Shown here in pieces: positions 6,317 through 12,045 of a DNA stretch of 12,045 bases. Location: the NCBI GenBank assembly GCA_016935885.1, contig JAFGQA010000063.1, positions 1-12,045 on the forward strand, read 5' to 3'. Positions within the stretch are counted from its first letter, which is position 1. Every line of letters starts with the position of its first letter. The position numbers and the translations under genes were made by a program. The notes below the pieces were generated by a model. That model was not told the origin of the DNA, ran no database searches, and worked only from the letters and a program-made list of their open reading frames with translations. Origin of the DNA: Phycisphaerae bacterium (GTDB taxonomy: Bacteria > Planctomycetota > Phycisphaerae > UBA1845 > UTPLA1).

Positions 6317-7774
6317 ATGAAGGGCAAACTGCACAACCTGATCTTCTTGGGCATGGTCCTCGGCGTGGTCGCCGGACTCGGGCTATGGTGGGCCAAGAAG
6401 CAGGCTGTCACGGCGGGCGATCCCGAGCCGGCGTTTGTCGGCTACGCGATGTGGTGGCTCGATCTGTTCGGCCCGGTCGTGTTCATGGGTGCCTTGAAGA
6501 TGATCATCGCGCCGCTGATCCTCGCCAGCATCGTCGCCGGCGTCACCAGCCTTCCAAACATGAAGGAATTGGGCGCGATCGGGTGGAAGACGATGGTTTA
6601 CTACATCTGCACAACGACCATCGCCGTCGTGATCGGCCTTGGCTTTGTATTGACGATCAAGCCTGGGAAGACAACCGCCTCGCAGAATGTCCGTGCGGAA
6701 CGCGTGTCCAAACTCAAGGAATACCGGGAACAATACAAGGCGGCTTCGGGGCGGGAAGCGATCGACGAGGACGGGCACGCCCGCCCGGACTACCTCGCGT
6801 GGCTTTCCATGCAGGAAGGCGAGGCAGCGGCGCACGGCCGCGAGGCCGCCCGCTTCAGCACGCTGGCCGGTACCAAGGAGCGCACGGCCGGTGATATCTT
6901 CAAGGACGACATCGTTCAGCCGCTTTTGATGAACCCGTTCACGGCCCTGTCCGCCAGCCCGCCGAACTCGCTTGGCATCATCTTCTTCGCGCTGCTATTG
7001 GGAACCGCCTGCACGGTGGTCGGCGGCAAGCTGGCCGGCTCCGTGATCTCGTTCTTCCACGGGCTCAACGCCGTCATCATGAAGGTCACGCACTGGCTGA
7101 TGTCCGTCGCCCCGTTCGCGATCGCCTGCATCATGGCCGGGCTGGTCGCGAAGAACGGGCCGGAGATCTTCAAGACACTGGGCTGGTATTGCGGAACCGT
7201 CATCGGCGCCATCCTCGTGCACGTGTGCGTGTTGGTCGCCATCGCCGGCGGCGTCGGTGGCGTCGGTCCCGTTCGGCTGTGGCAGGGAATCCGGGAGGCC
7301 TGGATGATCGCATTCACGACGCGGAGCAGCGCCGCGACGCTCCCGGTCACGATCGCCAATGTGACGGAGAACCTGAACGTCTCGCCCAAGGTCGCCAACT
7401 TCTCGCTGCCGCTGGGCGCGACGATGAACATGGACGGCACCGCTCTCTATGAGGGCGTGGCCGTGATTTTCCTGATCCAAATCTTCGGTGGTTTGGATGA
7501 CGTCCACATCACCATGACCGCGATGACAACGCTGCTGATTTTCGTCACGGCGGTGCTCGCGTCGGTCGGCGCGGCGGCGGTTCCCGATGCGGGACTGGTG
7601 ACAATGGTCCTGGTGGCCAGCGCGGTGCACCTGCCGATCTACTACATCCCGTTGATCTTCGCGGTCGACGCGCTGCTGGACATGTTCCGTACGTCCACGA
7701 ACGTGTTGGGCGACACGGTCGGGGCGATCGTGGTGAATCGTCTTGAAAGAGGACGATTGGGCGAGGCGAGCTAG
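6317..7774 (+). CDS. Dicarboxylate/amino acid:cation symporter
   Basis: This inner-membrane carrier belongs to the DAACS/SLC1 (GltP, DctA, GltPh) family and takes up acidic amino acids or C4-dicarboxylates with Na+ or H+. In the 485 residues the family core is clear: hairpin 1 motif RSSAATLP (336-343), NMDGT (371-375), hairpin 2 SVGAAAVPDAG (416-426), and the last helix with Asp451, Asp455, Arg458, Thr459, Asn462 and Asp466. Arg458 matches GltPh Arg397, which binds the side-chain carboxylate, so an acidic substrate is likely. Unusual is a hydrophilic insert at about 119-197, between helices 3 and 4, roughly 55 residues longer than in GltPh and likely outside the membrane. ATG 6317 is chosen for the GAGGAG just upstream and because the first helix follows at once; an in-frame start at 6263 lacks these. 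The mutase subunit starts 7 bp after the stop. Confidence 0.93.
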   Translation: MKGKLHNLIFLGMVLGVVAGLGLWWAKKQAVTAGDPEPAFVGYAMWWLDLFGPVVFMGALKMIIAPLILASIVAGVTSLPNMKELGAIGWKTMVYYICTTTIAVVIGLGFVLTIKPGKTTASQNVRAERVSKLKEYREQYKAASGREAIDEDGHARPDYLAWLSMQEGEAAAHGREAARFSTLAGTKERTAGDIFKDDIVQPLLMNPFTALSASPPNSLGIIFFALLLGTACTVVGGKLAGSVISFFHGLNAVIMKVTHWLMSVAPFAIACIMAGLVAKNGPEIFKTLGWYCGTVIGAILVHVCVLVAIAGGVGGVGPVRLWQGIREAWMIAFTTRSSAATLPVTIANVTENLNVSPKVANFSLPLGATMNMDGTALYEGVAVIFLIQIFGGLDDVHITMTAMTTLLIFVTAVLASVGAAAVPDAGLVTMVLVASAVHLPIYYIPLIFAVDALLDMFRTSTNVLGDTVGAIVVNRLERGRLGEAS

Positions 7775-7781
7775 GGATCCC

Positions 7782-8213
7782 GTGAACACGCACAGACCGA
7801 AACGCATTCTGATCGGCAAGGTCGGCCTCGACGGACACGACCGGGGCGCGAAATTCATCGTCCGCGCCCTGCGCAATGCAGGCTACGAGGTCATCTATAC
7901 CGGCATCCGAAGGACGCCCGAGCAGATCGTTCGCACCGCCGTCGACGAAGACGTAGATGCCATCGGGTTGAGCCTCCTGAGCGGGGCCCACAACGAGCTG
8001 TTCGCTCGCGTGGCGGAGCTGCTCAAGGAAGAGCACGCTGAGAACATCGTCTTGTTCGCCGGCGGCACCATTCCGGACAAGGACGTCCCCCGACTGAGGT
8101 CGTTGGGATTCCGCCGCGTGTTCACGCCTGGCGTTCCGCTGTCGGAGATCCTCGACGCCCTCGAACAGGAGTTATCCAGCACACCGGCAGCGGGCGGCGG
8201 AGCGATCGCCTAG
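7782..8213 (+). CDS. B12-binding mutase small subunit
   Basis: A stand-alone cobalamin-binding domain of the methylmalonyl-CoA mutase C-terminal type, 143 residues. It would carry adenosylcobalamin for an acyl-CoA mutase such as methylmalonyl-CoA mutase, which interconverts methylmalonyl-CoA and succinyl-CoA. The base-off B12 motif is complete: DGHDRG with Asp17, His19 (lower cobalt ligand) and Gly22, then SLL at 64-66, and AGG at 93-95. KVGLDGHDRGAKFI is typical of the mutase family rather than of methyltransferases. I chose GTG 7782 because family sequence starts soon after and AGGGA lies just upstream; a TTG at 7743 in the same frame would overlap the symporter. The catalytic TIM-barrel subunit is neither upstream nor downstream in the window. 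The GTPase gene for the same enzyme system follows. Confidence 0.9.
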   Translation: MNTHRPKRILIGKVGLDGHDRGAKFIVRALRNAGYEVIYTGIRRTPEQIVRTAVDEDVDAIGLSLLSGAHNELFARVAELLKEEHAENIVLFAGGTIPDKDVPRLRSLGFRRVFTPGVPLSEILDALEQELSSTPAAGGGAIA

Positions 8214-8345
8214 ATTCGGAAGACAGGATTCAGTGGTCGATGGGTCAGGTGTGCCCCCGGCGACGAGGCAGCCAGCGGTGGCGAGCGGCGCGCCGATGCG
8301 AGCCGCGAAGGCGGGGCTTGCCGTTTGGCGGATAGATGCATCGAG

Positions 8346-9443
8346 ATGAACACCACCACTGTGGATGTAATCCTCGACAGGCTACGTGACGGTGATCGGC
8401 GGTCGTTGGCCCGTGCCATGTCGGTCGTCGACGGGCCGGGGCCCGACGCACAGGCGCTCAAGGATAGGCTGCGTCAGTCAACCGGGCGTGTGCCGTGGTG
8501 GGGCTTCACCGGCCCGCCGGGCGTCGGCAAGTCGACGCTGATCGACGCCGTGTTGACGGTACTGCGCAAGCGCGGCCACAGCATCGGCGTGGTCGCCGTC
8601 GATCCCACATCCCCGATGTCGGACGGTGCGATGCTCGGCGACCGCATCCGCATGATGCGGCACGCCGTCGATCAGGACGTCTTCATCCGGTCGCTCGCCA
8701 CGCACCACCGTGAGGGGGGCCTGTCCGACGCAACGCTGCACTGCGCCAGCCTGCTGGAGCTGGCCGGTTACGATCACGTGCTGATCGAGACGGTGGGCGT
8801 CGGGCAGAACGAGGTCGACATCGCCTCCGTGGCCGACATCTGCGTGGTCATCCTCGGCCCGGGCTACGGTGACGACATCCAACTGACAAAGGCCGGTCTC
8901 CTGGAAATCGCAGACATCGTTGCCGTCAACAAGTGTGACCTGCCTGAGGCAAGCTGCTTGCTCAATGACGTCCGCGAGGAACTGGGGCAATCCAAACGCC
9001 AAAACGCCGAAACGCCGAAACGCCGAAACGCCGAAACGTCGAAACGTCGAAACGGCGAGAGCAGTGTAGGGTCGGCCGCGCGGACTTCCTCTCCTTCTCG
9101 TATCGAGATCGTCGGTATAGAAGCGAAGTCTGGCAAGGGCGTGGACCAACTGCTGGAGAAGCTGATCGAACTGGACCGCGCCGCGCGAGGAGCAGACCGC
9201 AGGGCTGAGGAAGATCGCACGACCCAACGAAGGCACCGCCGAGTCCTCGGCGAGATTCAGAGAAGCGCGATGCTGACGTGCGAGCAGGCATTGCGTCGAG
9301 GACTAGCTGCGCCGGCCGCACGAGACTTGATCGCCAGACTCGAACGGGGCGAATTAACCCTCAATGCCGTGATATCACGGCTTGCGGCTGCCGCCCTGGC
9401 CGAGTTGCAGGGTCAGGATGGCACGGACGAGCGGACGGACTGA
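8346..9443 (+). CDS. meaB: MeaB/ArgK mutase-chaperone GTPase
   Basis: This 365-residue G3E-type GTPase protects and reloads B12-dependent acyl-CoA mutases, gating transfer of adenosylcobalamin into the enzyme. Motifs in order are Walker A GPPGVGKST (56-64), DPTSPMSDGAMLGDRIRM (86-103), ETVGVGQNEVDI (148-159), GYGDDIQLTKAGLLEIADI (173-191) and G4 NKCD (195-198). The C-terminal helices (300-355) fit the dimerisation region. Family members are about 330 residues; the excess is a basic insert at about 215-252 between G4 and the G5 region (EAKSGKG, 259-265). Residues 217-238 of this insert come from an 8-bp tandem repeat and read as KRRNAETP-like units. ATG 8346 has only a weak ribosome-binding site; a TTG at 8325 in frame is possible. 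The gene follows the B12-binding subunit after 132 bp, which supports its role. Confidence 0.92.
   Translation: MNTTTVDVILDRLRDGDRRSLARAMSVVDGPGPDAQALKDRLRQSTGRVPWWGFTGPPGVGKSTLIDAVLTVLRKRGHSIGVVAVDPTSPMSDGAMLGDRIRMMRHAVDQDVFIRSLATHHREGGLSDATLHCASLLELAGYDHVLIETVGVGQNEVDIASVADICVVILGPGYGDDIQLTKAGLLEIADIVAVNKCDLPEASCLLNDVREELGQSKRQNAETPKRRNAETSKRRNGESSVGSAARTSSPSRIEIVGIEAKSGKGVDQLLEKLIELDRAARGADRRAEEDRTTQRRHRRVLGEIQRSAMLTCEQALRRGLAAPAARDLIARLERGELTLNAVISRLAAAALAELQGQDGTDERTD
8994..9057 (+). repeat. Eight-copy 8-bp tandem repeat inside meaB
   Basis: Eight consecutive units of AAACGCCG: the first ends in A (AAACGCCA), units 2-5 are exact, units 6-7 are AAACGTCG and unit 8 is AAACGGCG. Because 8 is not a multiple of 3, the protein repeats every three units (8 residues). 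Gain or loss of one or two units would shift the meaB frame. Confidence 0.95.
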
Positions 9444-9478
9444 CCGAAGCGGATAGCGGCCCGTGGCAAGACTGTGGC

Positions 9479-9548
9479 ACCGGCGCCAAAGCCGGTAGGG
9501 TCACGGGCGGGACGCCCGTGCCACACTTTGGTTGCGGCCGGAGGCCGC
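9479..9548. repeat. Cluster of three GC-rich hairpins
   Basis: Three short hairpins in a row fill the gap after meaB: ACCGGC/GCCGGT (9479-9484 and 9491-9496), CACGGGC/GCCCGTG (9502-9508 and 9514-9520, loop GGGAC) and GCGGCC/GGCCGC (9534-9539 and 9543-9548, loop GGA). None has a poly-T tail. They may end the operon transcript or be REP-like dispersed palindromes. The rest of 9549-9739 holds only the leader of the next gene. Confidence 0.6.
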
Positions 9549-9739
9549 GATGTCACCATGCGGGGAACGCAGCGATGAAGCGAGTCGGACGGTTCGGTTG
9601 CGCCCGAGGGCCGCGCCGGCGAGCCATGTTGCCGCGCTGGCGTGTTCGGTTGGTTCCGTCTATCCTCTCTGCAACGAGATCGGCAACATCGCGCCCGCGA
9701 TGAGGCCGGCAACATCATCGTTAAACCGAGGGAAAAAGC

Positions 9740-10858
9740 ATGATAGATCCACGCATCACCAAGCTTGCAGACGTTCTGGTCAGTTATTCCTGTTCGGTCA
9801 AGCACGACGAGAGAATCCTGATCGAGGCGATCGACGTGCCGCCCGAGTTTACGTGCGAGTGCATTCGCCTGGCGCGCGAGGCCGGCGGCATTCCGCTGGT
9901 CAAGCTCGAGTCCAATCAGATCAAGCGGGCGATGATGCTGCACGGCAGCCGCGAGGGCTGGAACACGATCGCGGACGCCGAGAAGCTCGTGATGGAAGCG
10001 GCGGACTGCTACATCGGGGCTCGGGGCAGCCCAAACGTCAGCGAGATGTCGGACGTGCCGGGCGACATGCAGAAGCTGTGGGAGAGCACGGTGTGGAAGC
10101 GCGTGCACATCGACGTGCGGGTCCCGAAGACGAGGTGGGTGGTGATCCGGTGGCCGACGCCGTCGATGGCCCAGATGGCGGAGATGTCGACCGAGGCCTT
10201 CGAGGAGTTCTACTTCAACGTCTGCACGATGGACTACGGGAAGATGTCCGAGGCGATGAAGCCGCTGGTGGCACGGATGCAGCGGACGGACCGGGTGCGG
10301 CTGCTCGGGCCGAAGGACACCGACCTGAGGTTCTCGATCAAGGGGCTCCCGGCGGTTCCGTGCGACGGGAAGCTGAACATCCCCGACGGAGAGATCTTCA
10401 CGGCACCGGTGAAGGATTCGGTCAACGGGGTGATCCACTACAACGCGCCCACGATGTACCGCGGCGAGACGCACAACGACATCCGGCTGGTCTTCAAGGA
10501 CGGCAAGATCGTGGAGGCGACGAGCACGAACACACAGAAGCTCAACGAGGTGCTGGATTCCGATGAAGGGGCGCGCTACGTCGGCGAGTTCGCCATCGGC
10601 GTAAACCCCTATTGCACAAAGGCCATGAAGGACACGCTGTTCGACGAGAAGATCGGCGGCTCGATCCACTTTACGCCCGGTAGCGCCTACGACGAGGCCG
10701 ACAACGGGAACAAGTCTGAGGTCCACTGGGACATGGTCCTGATGCAGACGCCGGACCACGGCGGCGGGGAGATCTACTTCGACGGCGAGCTGGTTCGCAA
10801 GGACGGGCTGTTCGTCGCGGACGATTTGAAGGCGCTGAATCCGGAGAATCTGAAGTAG
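9740..10858 (+). CDS. M29-family metallo-aminopeptidase
   Basis: A cytoplasmic aminopeptidase of family M29 (AmpS/AmpT/PepS type), which removes N-terminal residues using two metal ions. The ligands known in the family can all be placed in these 372 residues: Glu218 in NIPDGE, Glu283 in YVGEFAIG, His310 in GGSIHF, Tyr317, and His329 with Asp331 in VHWDM. Residues 1-200 form the N-terminal domain (VLVSYSCSVKHDERILIEA at about 12-30), and the C-terminal half is the catalytic metal domain. It is about 35-40 residues shorter than the classical thermophile enzymes (around 410), but no ligand is missing. ATG 9740 has GAGGGA 8 nt upstream. The gene stands alone, separated from meaB by 296 bp, and ends in a hairpin 6 nt past its stop. 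A short divergent M29 group is the most likely assignment. Confidence 0.92.
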   Translation: MIDPRITKLADVLVSYSCSVKHDERILIEAIDVPPEFTCECIRLAREAGGIPLVKLESNQIKRAMMLHGSREGWNTIADAEKLVMEAADCYIGARGSPNVSEMSDVPGDMQKLWESTVWKRVHIDVRVPKTRWVVIRWPTPSMAQMAEMSTEAFEEFYFNVCTMDYGKMSEAMKPLVARMQRTDRVRLLGPKDTDLRFSIKGLPAVPCDGKLNIPDGEIFTAPVKDSVNGVIHYNAPTMYRGETHNDIRLVFKDGKIVEATSTNTQKLNEVLDSDEGARYVGEFAIGVNPYCTKAMKDTLFDEKIGGSIHFTPGSAYDEADNGNKSEVHWDMVLMQTPDHGGGEIYFDGELVRKDGLFVADDLKALNPENLK

Positions 10859-10864
10859 GCAGGC

Positions 10865-10882
10865 GCGAGAAAGGATTCTCGC
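10865..10882 (+). terminator. Hairpin after the M29 peptidase
   Basis: GCGAGAA-AGGA-TTCTCGC is a perfect 7-bp stem with a 4-nt loop, starting 6 nt past the stop. No T-run follows (ACAAGTG), so it may stabilise the transcript end or assist termination rather than act as a full intrinsic terminator. Confidence 0.4.
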
Positions 10883-10898
10883 ACAAGTGACAATCGTC

Positions 10899-10945
10899 AG
10901 AGCCGGCTCGTGCCGAGCCGGACCGGGCCGACATGGCCCGGCTCT
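10899..10945 (+). terminator. Tandem GC hairpins with alternative pairing
   Basis: Two perfect hairpins lie side by side: CCGGCTCG/CGAGCCGG (10903-10910 and 10914-10921, loop TGC) and CCGGGCC/GGCCCGG (10923-10929 and 10935-10941, loop GACAT). AGAGCCGG (10899-10906) can instead pair with CCGGCTCT (10938-10945), which would exclude both. No T-run follows. They probably belong to the 3' region of the peptidase transcript. Confidence 0.4.
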
Positions 10946-10960
10946 GTTGGCGCGACGGCG

Positions 10961-11089
10961 CATGGGTGCCCCATCCTTTGCGCAGCAGCATGGGTGCCCC
11001 ATCCTTTGCGCAGCAAAGGGTGGGAAGTCACCTTCTCGCACGATGGGACTCCCTCACCATTTCCTTCAGAAAGAATGGGGCACCCATGC
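10961..11089. repeat. GGGTGCCCCATCCTTT repeat array
   Basis: Two direct 28-bp copies (10961-10988 and 10989-11016), each with CATGGGTGCCCCATCCTTTG followed by CGCAGCA, are followed by an inverted copy at 11073-11089 (AATGGGGCACCCAT). A further degenerate direct copy lies at 11883-11900. The paired opposite copies could fold into a roughly 100-nt hairpin. No transposase is present; this looks like a dispersed non-coding repeat. The remainder of 10859-11219 holds hairpins and the leader of the next gene. Confidence 0.75.
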
Positions 11090-11151
11090 CATCGGCATCG
11101 CACCATATTGGTCGAAGAAGATTGGGGCAGAGCCAAGAAACACGACGGATA

Positions 11152-11192
11152 GGTCGAACCTTTAGGGTCTCACGGCCAGAGGCCGTGGGTTT
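11152..11192. repeat. Dispersed hairpin element, copy B
   Basis: Second copy of the 34-74 element: GGTCGAACCTT (11152-11162), spacer, then the hairpin CACGGCC-AGA-GGCCGTG (11171-11187) and GGTTT. It ends 27 nt before ATG 11220, so it is probably in the 5' leader of that gene. One stem pair is swapped (C-G versus G-C) compared with copy A, keeping the fold. Confidence 0.65.
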
Positions 11193-11219
11193 AGAAACGC
11201 ACTAACATAGGAGACGAAA

Positions 11220-11777
11220 ATGAAGACATTTGGTTACATGCTCTTAATGACCGTTCTATTGTCGACTGGAATTGCAATCGCACAAGTTAAACCCGATTCG
11301 ACTCATATCGATGCCATGAAGAAGCTTGGCTTAATGCTCGGTGAATGGAAAGGACAAGGATGGATTGAACAGAATTCCGGTGAACGTAATGATTTCCTGG
11401 CGAGTATTTCCGTCAAGAAAGAGTTGGAAGGTGTAGTATTGTTCTTGGATGTGCGCTTTACCGTAATGATCCCAAATGAAAAGAGTGAGATTGTTGTTCA
11501 TAGGGGTTTTGACATTATATCGTATGATAAGCGTGCCGAAGCATATCGTGTGCACGGCTTTGATATCAATGGTCAGTTCGGCTCAGGTACAGCTCAGATC
11601 GTGAACGGTGTTTTTCGTATATCGATGAAGGAAGAAGGAAACGAAGTCCGTTTCTGGCGTTCCAATATAGATGTCAGCAAGAACGGTGTATGGCACGACA
11701 TAACAGAAGAATCAAAAGATGGCAAGAGTTGGAAGAAGAGCTCAGAAATAACCATGAAACGCGTTGAAAGGCATTGA
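11220..11777 (+). CDS. Exported DUF1579-like protein, AT-rich
   Basis: A 185-residue exported protein resembling the DUF1579/lipocalin-like beta-barrel group, whose members start with a Gly-x-Trp motif; here it is LGLMLGEWKGQGWI (36-49). The assignment is tentative and the molecular role is unknown. Residues 1-21 form a signal peptide (Lys2, hydrophobic core, cut near AIA before Gln22). The rest alternates beta strands (VVLFLDVRFTVMIP, 72-85; FRISMKEEGNEVRFWRSNI, 132-150) with no Cys. AGGAG lies about 8 nt before the ATG. Base composition is clearly different from its neighbours: about 40-43% G+C in sampled 60-bp lines, against 60-75% in the adjacent peptidase gene, with AT-ending codons. Together with repeats on both sides this suggests horizontal acquisition. 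Confidence 0.78.
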   Translation: MKTFGYMLLMTVLLSTGIAIAQVKPDSTHIDAMKKLGLMLGEWKGQGWIEQNSGERNDFLASISVKKELEGVVLFLDVRFTVMIPNEKSEIVVHRGFDIISYDKRAEAYRVHGFDINGQFGSGTAQIVNGVFRISMKEEGNEVRFWRSNIDVSKNGVWHDITEESKDGKSWKKSSEITMKRVERH

Positions 11778-12045
11778 ATGTTCCTGAATTCAAGCTAATG
11801 CCTGACAAGCACATGAACCGAATCTCGAAACGCATCGTGTTTTGAAAGCCGATTATCCTCAACGTTCGGCCTTAGCGTGCGCGGGTGCCCCCATCCTTTC
11901 TAAATGTACAGCCCGGAGACATGGGTTACACCTGCTCGGGCGAGTGGCCCATGATCTCTGCAGCCTGTCGGAAAAGGTGGAACGGAAATTGCGTTCATAA
12001 GGTTACGATCGTTGTGATTCTCGTAACTCCTTATTTTACGTTCCA
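11778..12045. other. Non-coding right end with repeat and hairpin
   Basis: No supported gene. It holds a degenerate GGGTGCCCCCATCCTTTC copy (11883-11900) and, at 11999-12036, a bulged hairpin (AAGG + TTACGA pairing with TCGTAA + CCTT) followed by ATTTT, which would act as a terminator on the plus strand. A 32-codon minus-strand frame (11998-11900) is visible but unsupported. Confidence 0.4.

Noticed and set aside
6995..7876. 293-codon minus-strand open frame
   Set aside because: Antisense to the symporter, whose motifs are unambiguous; the product is Arg/Asp/His-rich noise.
8214..8345. Small gene or riboswitch between the B12 subunit and meaB
   Set aside because: I see no B12-box-like sequence and no open frame with a start signal; the 132 bp look like plain leader.
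10961..11016. Two 28-bp direct repeats as a CRISPR array
   Set aside because: The copies are directly adjacent with no spacers, and an inverted copy follows; this is a dispersed repeat.
9413..11041. Very long minus-strand open frame (542 codons)
   Set aside because: It lies antisense to the M29 peptidase and runs through the hairpin and GGGTGCCCC repeats; the composition (His/Arg/Leu-rich) is typical of an antisense shadow in GC-rich DNA.

Overview
This window looks like ordinary, non-phage chromosomal DNA from a free-living, GC-rich bacterium. The gene content (short M29 aminopeptidase, MeaB-type GTPase beside a lone B12-binding mutase subunit, RtcA, YceH/DUF480, large exported Lys/Pro-rich proteins) and the dense scatter of short palindromic repeats between genes fit a Planctomycetota-like organism. 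That placement is an inference from style, not a marker-gene result. I see no rRNA, tRNA, CRISPR array, phage genes or intact transposase.

Left part (1-3870), mostly minus strand. A conserved hypothetical protein (1243-836) overlaps the start of a yceH/DUF480 gene (851-177), which is followed by a probable terminator. Upstream lies a roughly 150-bp nested inverted repeat (1297-1447) that could fold into a long rod-like RNA. Next come a secreted protein with two Cys-rich modules (2399-1485), a gene-free stretch of about 445 bp, and rtcA, RNA 3'-phosphate cyclase (3870-2845).

Middle part (4130-9443), plus strand. An exported protein combines two TPR-like modules, a Lys/Pro-rich linker and a serine-esterase domain (4130-6013). 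A repeat-filled gap with a good sigma70-like promoter follows. Then comes a likely operon: a dicarboxylate/acidic amino acid:cation symporter (6317-7774), a B12-binding mutase small subunit only 7 bp later (7782-8213), and a MeaB/ArgK GTPase (8346-9443). The GTPase carries an in-frame tract of eight 8-bp repeats between its G4 and G5 motifs. The catalytic mutase subunit is not in the window.

Right part (9444-12045). A hairpin cluster precedes an M29 metallo-aminopeptidase (9740-10858). This is followed by tandem hairpins and several copies of a GGGTGCCCCATCCTTT repeat. An AT-rich, probably acquired gene for an exported DUF1579-like protein (11220-11777) is bracketed by that repeat. A 41-nt element just before this gene also occurs at the far left end (34-74), with a compensatory base-pair change in its hairpin.

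No clearly new multi-gene system is visible. The strongest leads are the 8-bp repeat tract inside the MeaB GTPase, the nested inverted repeat at 1297-1447, the two-copy hairpin element, and the Cys-rich exported protein.
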